From Candidatus Poseidoniales archaeon (GTDB lineage: Archaea; Thermoplasmatota; Poseidoniia; Poseidoniales; Poseidoniaceae), in the NCBI GenBank assembly GCA_009887135.1, contig QXYA01000066.1:3553-14797 (forward strand): 11,245 nucleotides of DNA, given 5' to 3'. The position numbers and the translations under genes were made by a program. The notes beneath the pieces are model-generated. The model saw only the letters and a program-made list of their open reading frames with translations, made no database searches and was not told the DNA's origin. This document shows, piece by piece, positions 6,590 to 11,245 of this stretch (position 1 is its first letter; each line of letters begins with the position of its first letter).

Positions 6590-7681
6590 ATGGCAAAGAA
6601 GGACACATATCTCGCATTACTTCGTCGAGGAATCGATGATACAACTGCGCAACTACTCGCTGATGCGGGACTCAAAATAGGCGATTTGAAAAAAATCGAC
6701 TCTGAGAAACTAATTGAAAACTATGGTCTGAAGCCTGACATCGCAGAAGGTGTCATCAGCATCATCACTGCTGGACCTCAGAGTCACGGGAAAGAACGGT
6801 TCCTAGCAAAGGTTCTTGCTCCTGATCGTAAACAAGAAAGTCGAATTGAAGAAATGAAGTTCAAGCGTAAGCAGAAGGACGTTTTGACCGAACTTGCTGA
6901 ACAAAAAGAACGAATCAAGTTGGCGAAAGTTACTGCATTCAAAGACAAGAAACTCATCATGAACCGTCTCGGTAAAACAGTTGAATTAATTGTCAAACTT
7001 GAGAACAGCCTTAACGATGAAGGAAAGGACGATCAGAAAGTCAAAATTCGTGACCAACTTGAAACGCGTGGACTTGAAGCTGCACGTGATCACGAACTTC
7101 TCGAATTAGAAGGAACACCACAAGACATCGTCGATTTCCGACGCAAACACGTTCCTGCACTCATTTTCCATGCATGCCCTGAATGTGGAGATGAGATGGA
7201 CCCTCGTTCATCGAGAGACCCTGACCGAAATGAAGAGTATGCTTTGATTTGTTGGGAATGTGAAACCAGTTTCACACCACCACTTGGCGATATGGCAGAA
7301 GCGAAACTCAACAACGGTTCTCGTATCATCATTGATGTCGATAAAGCCCCTCGAAATCCAGTTCCACCAAAGCCAGCAAATCTTGGCTTCAGCGATGTAA
7401 ACGAACAACTTCGAAAGGATTTGGAAGCAACAGGTGCAACAGCCGACCTCATCAGTGCTGAAGTTGAGTCTGCTGGCCTTACTGGAGGCCTCATGGACAT
7501 CAACGATTGGATTGACCAGACATTGGCTGTTAAGGGCTATATCCAAGCACAAGAAGATCGTGAAGATTTCATTCTACGAACAGGAGCAGGTGCAACTAAG
7601 TTCAACAAGTGGATGAAGAAGGCTGGTTTGTTCTTCAATAAACAAACAGGTCGTTGGACTCGAAACAAGCCTGGTCGCTGA
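6590..7681 (+). CDS. uncharacterised protein with helical N-terminus, charged helices and zinc ribbon
   Basis: I do not recognise this 363-aa soluble protein. Residues 5-60 form a helical, possibly helix-hairpin-helix-like unit (LLRRGIDDTTAQLLADAGL, then LKKIDSEKLIENYGL), similar to SAM/HhH repeats that bind nucleic acid. Residues 68-180 are highly charged, Lys/Glu-rich and probably coiled-coil. A treble-clef or zinc-ribbon module follows, with CPEC at 196-199 and CWEC at 221-224. The C-terminal third is helical and ends in a basic tail (FNKWMKKAGLFFNKQTGRWTRN, about 338-359). The architecture suggests binding of RNA, DNA or the ribosome, and the position after ksgA agrees, but no function is claimed. 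The 79-nt gap after ksgA could hold a separate promoter; no convincing TATA box was seen. No membrane segment or signal peptide is present. Confidence 0.85.
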   Translation: MAKKDTYLALLRRGIDDTTAQLLADAGLKIGDLKKIDSEKLIENYGLKPDIAEGVISIITAGPQSHGKERFLAKVLAPDRKQESRIEEMKFKRKQKDVLTELAEQKERIKLAKVTAFKDKKLIMNRLGKTVELIVKLENSLNDEGKDDQKVKIRDQLETRGLEAARDHELLELEGTPQDIVDFRRKHVPALIFHACPECGDEMDPRSSRDPDRNEEYALICWECETSFTPPLGDMAEAKLNNGSRIIIDVDKAPRNPVPPKPANLGFSDVNEQLRKDLEATGATADLISAEVESAGLTGGLMDINDWIDQTLAVKGYIQAQEDREDFILRTGAGATKFNKWMKKAGLFFNKQTGRWTRNKPGR

Positions 7682-7721
7682 GGTGGAACCATCTCATCAG
7701 GCGCAGTTGTTCGGTTTTTCC

Positions 7722-7727
7722 GAGGAA
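7722..7727 (+). promoter_or_regulatory. Shine-Dalgarno-like GAGGAA before TTG 7733
   Basis: GAGGAA ends 5 nt before TTG 7733, the only canonical in-frame start of the ferredoxin ORF. A second SD-like GAGGTGG lies at 7680-7686, before a non-canonical ATC at 7691. Which one is used is unresolved. Confidence 0.4.
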
Positions 7728-7732
7728 TACAA

Positions 7733-7987
7733 TTGCTTGGACAAGCAACTGTACAAGCAGATTTTACTCTGGTTGAACTTGCAGAAGATGCTGGAGTCTC
7801 AATTCCTACGAACTGTTCATCTGGTACCTGTGGAACATGCATGGTGACTCTTTTGTCTGGTGAGGTCCCATTACCAGAGACATTACCACCTGGTTTAGAC
7901 GAAGATGTGGTTGAAGATGGAGCGAGACTCGGTTGTATTGGATGTCCAAAAGGTGATGTTGATATCGATCTACGACCACCGTTATGA
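7733..7987 (+). CDS. [2Fe-2S] plant-type ferredoxin
   Basis: Small electron carrier of the plant/adrenodoxin-like [2Fe-2S] fold, 84 aa from TTG 7733. Cluster ligands are plain: C28, C33 and C36 (CSSGTCGTC, the CX4CX2C loop) and C68 in ARLGCIGCP; C71 is an extra Cys two residues after the fourth ligand. FTLVELAEDAGVSIPTN (11-27) is the standard helix before the cluster loop. The start is odd: this TTG removes the first beta strand of the fold, yet a plausible strand (VVRFFRG) is encoded in frame just upstream, where no ATG, GTG or TTG exists back to the stop at 7679-7681. The true N-terminus may therefore begin at about 7691 with a non-standard codon, or come from another frame. The redox partner is unknown. 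A 49-aa membrane protein follows after 9 nt and may be co-translated. Confidence 0.85.
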   Translation: MLGQATVQADFTLVELAEDAGVSIPTNCSSGTCGTCMVTLLSGEVPLPETLPPGLDEDVVEDGARLGCIGCPKGDVDIDLRPPL

Positions 7988-7996
7988 GGCGATAAG

Positions 7997-8146
7997 ATGT
8001 TTGAAGAATGGGGTGCTATCGAGTGGTTCCTACTCGTTGTCAACATTGTGGCACTAACTATTGCTGCTCGATTTCTTATCTGGAAAATCAAAAAGAAATT
8101 TGCGGAAGTTGAAAAGCGACAACAACATTCTCTGAGGCAAAAATAA
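7997..8146 (+). CDS. 49-aa single-span membrane protein
   Basis: ATG 7997 opens 49 codons to TAA 8144-8146: MFEEWGAIEW, a hydrophobic span FLLVVNIVALTIAARFLIW (11-29), then a basic and charged tail (KIKKKFAEVEKRQQ). The positive charges after the span predict N-out/C-in topology. A good Shine-Dalgarno, GAGG (7985-7988, overlapping the ferredoxin TGA), lies 8 nt upstream. It is probably co-transcribed with the ferredoxin and could anchor it or another partner at the membrane; that link is inference from position only. I do not recognise a family. Confidence 0.7.
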   Translation: MFEEWGAIEWFLLVVNIVALTIAARFLIWKIKKKFAEVEKRQQHSLRQK

Positions 8147-8164
8147 TATCTCAAAGAGTTGACT

Positions 8165-8214
8165 GCATATACCTATTGCAACTCCTTTGCAATCTATGAA
8201 AACCTGAGTTATAG
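8165..8214 (+). promoter_or_regulatory. possible promoter region of the membrane-protein gene
   Basis: Within the 125-nt gap 8147-8271, two TATA-like elements are visible: GCATATAC (8165-8172) and TTATAG (8209-8214). Either could serve the gene at 8272. The second would start transcription near 8238, leaving a leader of about 34 nt. The 19-nt palindrome at 8175-8193 lies between them. No U-rich terminator is evident after the gene ending at 8146. Confidence 0.3.
8175..8193. repeat. perfect 7-bp inverted repeat ATTGCAA-N5-TTGCAAT
   Basis: ATTGCAA (8175-8181), spacer CTCCT, TTGCAAT (8187-8193). It is perfectly symmetrical and begins three nt after a TATA-like element, so it may be an operator for a dimeric regulator; a short RNA hairpin is the alternative. 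Confidence 0.55.
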
Positions 8215-8271
8215 GGAACCTTTCTGGTTTGTCGGGTCAAGCATGATAAGAGGTTCTCCTCATGTTAGACC

Positions 8272-9204
8272 ATGGGGGAGGGTAATAGACGCTTTTGGCA
8301 GACTGAAATTCCTGAAAGAGCGCCCATGATGGCTTGGCTTATATCATGCATTATCCTTACCATTTGGAACCTCAGTCGTGGGCTAAATCTCTGGGCTGCC
8401 TATAATTTTGGAGGAATAATGATGGCTCTTTTGGCCATTTTTATTCTGTGGAAAGGGCGCTTACGCCTCCCAGCTCTGCCATTATGGATTGGGTATTTTG
8501 CAACAATGCTCCATTTCTTTGGAGGTTCATTAGGTGCTGCAGACAGTGGCCCTGGACCATTCTGCGTTGGGGGATTGCAACCCGGTGAATGGTTGTGTGC
8601 AGATGGTGTGAACGGAATGTATCATGTCCATCCTTGGTGGGATAAATTAGTCCACAGCATGAACAGCACAGCCATTGCCATTGCATGGGCGCTGGGTTGG
8701 AGACGAATGTCAGAGCATAACGGTTGGCAACTCTCACCTCGAATTGTGGCGTTTACCGCTTTTTCTCTTGGTGTAGCCATCGGCGTGGTCTATGAAGTGT
8801 ACGAGTTCTTTGGCAAGACTTTTTTCCTAACGATTGACCAAGGGGGATACGTCAACACGGCCTCAGATCTGGTAAGCGACGTGTTAGGTGCAGGATTGGG
8901 CGTGTTGTTTATTCACTTCTATGATCCAATGAACAAAACTTCAGACAAGAGTGGTCAATTGCCGCTTCCGTCTGAAGTAAGGCTCACCAACATTGGTACC
9001 ATCCCAATCATGATCATGGGCGCATTCCTTTCATTGGACTACCTTTTGTTGAACGGAAGCATTGTCGGCTCAGACTACGATTTGATTGGACTGTTGATGC
9101 TTGCCTCCCTCTTTGTATCGGGGTTGATGGTTGCCCATTTCCGCTTCCAAAATCCAAAGGTAAACAAAACTGATTCTTCGGAAAAGGTTGGAATGTCTTC
9201 CTAG
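8272..9204 (+). CDS. DUF2238/YjdF-like multi-span membrane protein
   Basis: A 310-aa integral membrane protein with about seven or eight predicted spans (about 18-34, 43-60, 68-86, 128-143, 158-176, 200-217, 242-260, 270-290). The middle resembles the DUF2238/YjdF family: WWDKLVHSMNS (122-132), GVVYEVYEFFGKT (171-183) and a final ASDLVSDVLGAGLG (197-210), matching that family's DK.LH, E.YE and D...D..GA pattern. The conserved His, Glu and Asp could bind a metal or act in catalysis, but the function of the family is unknown. A loop with C98 and C109 (PFCVGGLQPGEWLC) may form a disulfide outside the cell. The frame opens only at 8269, so ATG 8272 is the first usable start. It lacks a well-spaced SD (AGAGG is at 8249-8253, 18 nt away), so a short-leader or leaderless mRNA is possible. 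The C-terminal two spans may be an extra module. Confidence 0.8.
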   Translation: MGEGNRRFWQTEIPERAPMMAWLISCIILTIWNLSRGLNLWAAYNFGGIMMALLAIFILWKGRLRLPALPLWIGYFATMLHFFGGSLGAADSGPGPFCVGGLQPGEWLCADGVNGMYHVHPWWDKLVHSMNSTAIAIAWALGWRRMSEHNGWQLSPRIVAFTAFSLGVAIGVVYEVYEFFGKTFFLTIDQGGYVNTASDLVSDVLGAGLGVLFIHFYDPMNKTSDKSGQLPLPSEVRLTNIGTIPIMIMGAFLSLDYLLLNGSIVGSDYDLIGLLMLASLFVSGLMVAHFRFQNPKVNKTDSSEKVGMSS

Positions 9205-9223
9205 GCCCAATCCCCTCTATGGA

Positions 9224-9246
9224 GGATATCCAAGCAATGGGTACCC
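9224..9246. promoter_or_regulatory. paired 8-bp palindromes GGATATCC and GGGTACCC
   Basis: In the 84-nt gap before the lipoprotein gene, GGATATCC (9224-9231) and GGGTACCC (9239-9246) are perfect palindromes 7 nt apart, and the second sits in the direct repeat. They could be regulator sites; no known binding motif was recognised. Confidence 0.35.
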
Positions 9247-9256
9247 TTGAATCGTA
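9234..9256 (+). repeat. direct repeat, left copy, before the lipoprotein gene
   Basis: GCAATGGGTACCCT followed by TGAATCGTA. It recurs at 11186-11209 as the same 14-mer, one extra C, then TGAGTCGTA, giving one indel and one substitution. The copies are 1952 nt apart and bracket the lipoprotein gene. Confidence 0.8.
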
Positions 9257-9266
9257 AAGATAATAC
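9255..9266 (+). promoter_or_regulatory. possible TATA-like element for the lipoprotein gene
   Basis: TAAAGATAATAC is an A/T-rich stretch centred about 27 nt before ATG 9289. That is the spacing expected if transcription starts at or next to the start codon (leaderless mRNA). The SD is weak (AAGGGA, 9278-9283), which agrees. Confidence 0.3.
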
Positions 9267-9288
9267 AACGATTGGACAAGGGAAAAGC

Positions 9289-11112
9289 ATGAGAAATACT
9301 TTTGTTTTGCTAATCTCTCTGCTGATGGCGTCAGTTCCGTTCGCTGGATGTCTAGGAGATGAGGTTCTCGATGAACCTGATGATTCCTCATGCGATATCA
9401 TGGAAATGGTTACAGATTACCGTTTGGAAGACGGTGATGGATTTACTTTGTATGGATTTGAAGAGGAGATTAACCTAGAACAATGCGATTTTTCTGGGAT
9501 GGATTTCTCTGGTTGGAGTATCGGGAATGTTAATTTCGTTGCAAGCAATATGGTTGGGGCAAATTTCAATGATAGCTATATCTCTCATGTTAACTTTGAA
9601 GAGGCACTCTTGACTGATGCAACATTTGAAAATGCTTCAATCCACGATCTATTATTGAAGAATGCGGGATTATCGGGGGTGGATTTGTCAAATACAATAC
9701 TGACTGGCCCACATGCTATTGCCCTTTCATCATGTCCAAATATGCTACCTGTAGAATGGGATTGCCTGAATGATAATCTCGTAGGCCCAACTGCACGCCT
9801 AAAAGATGCAAATTTATCCAACCTTGATTTGTCAGGAATGAACTTGACCCGTGTTTCGTTTCACCACGCGAATTTACAAAATACGGACCTGGATAATGCA
9901 ACCCTTGATTTTGTCGATGGATCTAACCTTATGCATTGCCCCAGTTCACTACCAGTTGAATGGGATTGTCTCAAGAATAACCTTGTTGGCCCTAAAGCAA
10001 TGTTGTACGAAGCAAATCTTAGTGGATTAGATCTTTCCAACAGAAACCTATCCGAAATTTTGTTTTGGGCATCAGATTTGACAAGTACAAATTTTTCAGA
10101 TTCAAACTTATCCTTTGGACAGATAATTTCCACTATCGTTCAAGATACAAACTTTTTCAACTCTAATTTGACACGATTCCATTCACGTTGGCTATTTGGA
10201 TGTCCAAATCAGATGCCTACAGAATGGACATGTATGGACGTAGTCAATCATAATTCTGAAGAAGATTGGAGGTCATTATTTTTTAATGAAGAATTCCAGA
10301 AAGAAAAATTCACAAGTTTGTCACAGTCCTCAAATTGGTTGCTAGGTCCAGGAGTTAACCTGAGCTATTACATCGTCGGTGGCCACAGATACGAAGACAA
10401 TGCAATAGTGGCCGATTTTGAAATGGATTTTTCGAACCTTAACCTTTCAACTGCGTGGATTGAAAATAGTAACTTTGAGGGTGCCAATTTTTCTGGAACA
10501 AATATCAATGGTACAGTTTGGATGTCTACGATTTGCCCCAATGGAATGAATTCGGATGACTTTGAGGACGGTTGTTTAAATCAAAAAGAAAAGCGATGCC
10601 ATCAAAACACAGCACTTGCGACTATCGAAGATATTGTATCGAAACGCGTATGTGGAATCGTCATTGAGAAGGCTTTCGCTGTGGACGCCATGAGATTCAT
10701 CTATGATGATGGAACATACCTCGATACTGGCAGAGATACAATAAACACATCTCACAATAATATCTATTGGGAATTGCCAGAAAATCATGCCATATCCAGA
10801 GTCGATTTCAGCACTCATCACAGGACGATAGACAATGAATATGGCTTGGTCGAAAGTATCACCTCAATTATGATTACAGCATTTGAAATCAATGGAACAA
10901 ATACTTCCGAAATCTTTTTCGGCACTGGAATATATTCTGAGTGGGCGAATTATGAAACTCCACATGAAGATGAATCAGGTCCAATAATTGAAAATAGCTC
11001 ATTCTTCACAACTAATAACAACGAATGGATTTACTTTATTGAATTTGCAAGCGAGGATTGGAACAACAACGATATTGTGGACGCGTATCACTATGATTTC
11101 AGTACAGCATAG
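9289..11112 (+). CDS. secreted pentapeptide-repeat lipoprotein
   Basis: A 607-aa exported protein. Residues 1-20 are a lipoprotein signal peptide (MRNT, hydrophobic FVLLISLLMASV, lipobox FAGC with C21), then an acidic linker, so it should be lipid-anchored outside the membrane. Residues 62-140 and most of 168-300 and 374-411 are pentapeptide repeats (A/D-N/D-L/F-S-x: DFSGM DFSGW, ANFND, VDLSN, ANLSN LDLSG MNLTR), predicting a right-handed quadrilateral beta-helix. These are interrupted by modules CPxxLPVEWDCLxxNLVGP at 149-167 and 217-235, a diverged one at 305-315 (CPNQMPTEWTC), and a remnant at 416-429. Residues 437-607 are a non-repeat C-terminal domain of unknown type. Many N-x-S/T sequons suit a glycosylated surface protein. 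ATG 9289 is chosen over TTG 9247 because it begins the signal peptide. The 3' half is clearly more AT-rich than neighbouring genes. Function is unknown; adhesion, ligand binding or cell-surface structure are possible. Confidence 0.88.
   Translation: MRNTFVLLISLLMASVPFAGCLGDEVLDEPDDSSCDIMEMVTDYRLEDGDGFTLYGFEEEINLEQCDFSGMDFSGWSIGNVNFVASNMVGANFNDSYISHVNFEEALLTDATFENASIHDLLLKNAGLSGVDLSNTILTGPHAIALSSCPNMLPVEWDCLNDNLVGPTARLKDANLSNLDLSGMNLTRVSFHHANLQNTDLDNATLDFVDGSNLMHCPSSLPVEWDCLKNNLVGPKAMLYEANLSGLDLSNRNLSEILFWASDLTSTNFSDSNLSFGQIISTIVQDTNFFNSNLTRFHSRWLFGCPNQMPTEWTCMDVVNHNSEEDWRSLFFNEEFQKEKFTSLSQSSNWLLGPGVNLSYYIVGGHRYEDNAIVADFEMDFSNLNLSTAWIENSNFEGANFSGTNINGTVWMSTICPNGMNSDDFEDGCLNQKEKRCHQNTALATIEDIVSKRVCGIVIEKAFAVDAMRFIYDDGTYLDTGRDTINTSHNNIYWELPENHAISRVDFSTHHRTIDNEYGLVESITSIMITAFEINGTNTSEIFFGTGIYSEWANYETPHEDESGPIIENSSFFTTNNNEWIYFIEFASEDWNNNDIVDAYHYDFSTA
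9733..10140 (+). repeat. 204-bp tandem repeat inside the lipoprotein gene
   Basis: Two consecutive 68-codon units start at the Cys codons at 9733 and 9937. Both encode CP, two variable residues, LPVEWDCL, NLVGP, then pentapeptides beginning xEANLS or xDANLS. At DNA level GAATGGGATTG is kept in both, about 204 nt apart. A diverged third unit starts at 10201, 88 codons after the second. Confidence 0.8.
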
Positions 11113-11115
11113 TAA

Positions 11116-11154
11116 GTAAATCCGCAGATCGCAGGTTCGAACCCTGCACAGCGT
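11116..11154 (+). pseudogene. orphan 3' half of a tRNA gene (Tyr-like)
   Basis: From 11116 the sequence reads as a tRNA from the anticodon on: GTA, AA, stem strand TCCGC (11121-11125), variable loop AGATC (11126-11130), perfect T-arm GCAGG / TTCGAAC / CCTGC (11131-11147), then ACAGCGT (11148-11154) in the place of the acceptor 3' strand. The 5' half is absent: the bases before 11116 are the end of the lipoprotein gene and contain no GCGGA-CT and no D-arm. The GTA position and TCCGC stem suit archaeal tRNA-Tyr; Trp is an alternative if only the part after the anticodon is homologous. The acceptor strand does not end as a normal Tyr one, and no CCA follows. It starts four nt after the lipoprotein stop. 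Confidence 0.65.
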
Positions 11155-11245
11155 TTCAATGGGAGCCCTTTGCTTACCCGTTCATGCAATGGGTACCCTC
11201 TGAGTCGTACTACTTGAATCAGTGCGCTTTTCATCATTTACTATG
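11155..11245. other. non-coding right end of the window
   Basis: No ORF is supported. It holds CAATGGGAGCCCTTTG (11157-11172), a degenerate relative of the direct repeat, then the right copy of that repeat. The last three bases are ATG (11243-11245), which could be a start codon of a gene beyond the edge; this cannot be tested here. Confidence 0.5.
11186..11209 (+). repeat. direct repeat, right copy, after the lipoprotein gene
   Basis: GCAATGGGTACCCT, C, TGAGTCGTA; the counterpart of 9234-9256. It lies 74 nt after the lipoprotein stop and 32 nt after the tRNA 3' half, and keeps the GGGTACCC palindrome. Confidence 0.8.

Noticed and set aside
7537..8154. 205-codon ORF on the minus strand across the ferredoxin region
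   Set aside because: It is antisense to the ferredoxin, the 49-aa gene and the end of the zinc-ribbon gene, its translation is Ser/Pro/Arg-rich with no domain, and the sense genes have clear motifs.
8249..8293. Alternative ORF from ATG 8262 preceded by AGAGG
   Set aside because: It ends after seven codons; the 310-codon frame from ATG 8272 is the real gene.
9213..9226. CCTC/GAGG stem after the membrane-protein gene as a terminator
   Set aside because: The stem is 4 bp with no U-tract, and archaeal terminators rely mainly on T-runs, which are absent.
9247..9288. TTG 9247 as lipoprotein start
   Set aside because: It would put 14 polar residues before the signal peptide, and the codon lies in the flanking direct repeat; ATG 9289 starts a textbook lipoprotein signal.
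11113..11245. A complete tRNA gene at the right end
   Set aside because: No D-arm or 5' acceptor strand was found on either side, including with an intron of moderate size; only the 3' half is present.

Overview
The window reads as chromosome of a euryarchaeon. The core is an archaeal information-processing cluster: Pus10 tRNA pseudouridine synthase, ribosomal protein L21e, RNA polymerase stalk subunit Rpo4 (RpoF), a DUF655 nucleic-acid-binding protein and the KsgA/RsmA/Dim1 16S rRNA dimethyltransferase, all on the + strand. L21e, RpoF, DUF655 and KsgA are separated by gaps of 9 and 22 nt and a 4-nt overlap. Moderate GC (about 45% by eye), compact genes with SD-type start sites, and a surface lipoprotein built of pentapeptide repeats with Cys-Pro...Glu-Trp...Cys modules suggest a planktonic Thermoplasmatota such as Marine Group II (Poseidoniales). 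That assignment is inference from protein style; no 16S or marker comparison was possible.

Layout. 1-2308: an RND/MMPL-type transporter, cut by the left edge and possibly frameshifted near nt 60. 2387-4099: Pus10 with an unusual SAP-like insertion. 4127-4201: a 24-codon ORF that ends in an ATGA overlap with L21e. 4198-6510: L21e, rpoF, DUF655 and ksgA. 6590-7681: an unrecognised protein with a helical (possibly HhH) N-terminus, charged helices and a four-Cys zinc ribbon. 7733-7987: a [2Fe-2S] ferredoxin whose start is problematic. 7997-8146: a 49-aa single-span membrane protein. 8272-9204: a multi-span DUF2238/YjdF-like membrane protein. 9289-11112: a pentapeptide-repeat lipoprotein. 11113-11245: non-coding sequence holding the 3' half of a tRNA and a repeat.

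How the genes fit together. The central block serves translation and transcription: tRNA T-arm pseudouridylation, a 50S protein, the RNA polymerase stalk, a putative RNA-binding factor and 30S maturation. From about 7.7 kb the content changes to redox and envelope proteins. The right end looks accessory. A lipoprotein gene with an AT-rich 3' half is bracketed by a near-identical direct repeat (9234-9256 and 11186-11209). Right after its stop codon lies an orphan tRNA 3' half that begins at the anticodon loop, which is the pattern of an integrase attachment-site remnant. No gap between genes exceeds 300 nt. No CRISPR array, transposase, rRNA or complete tRNA was seen.
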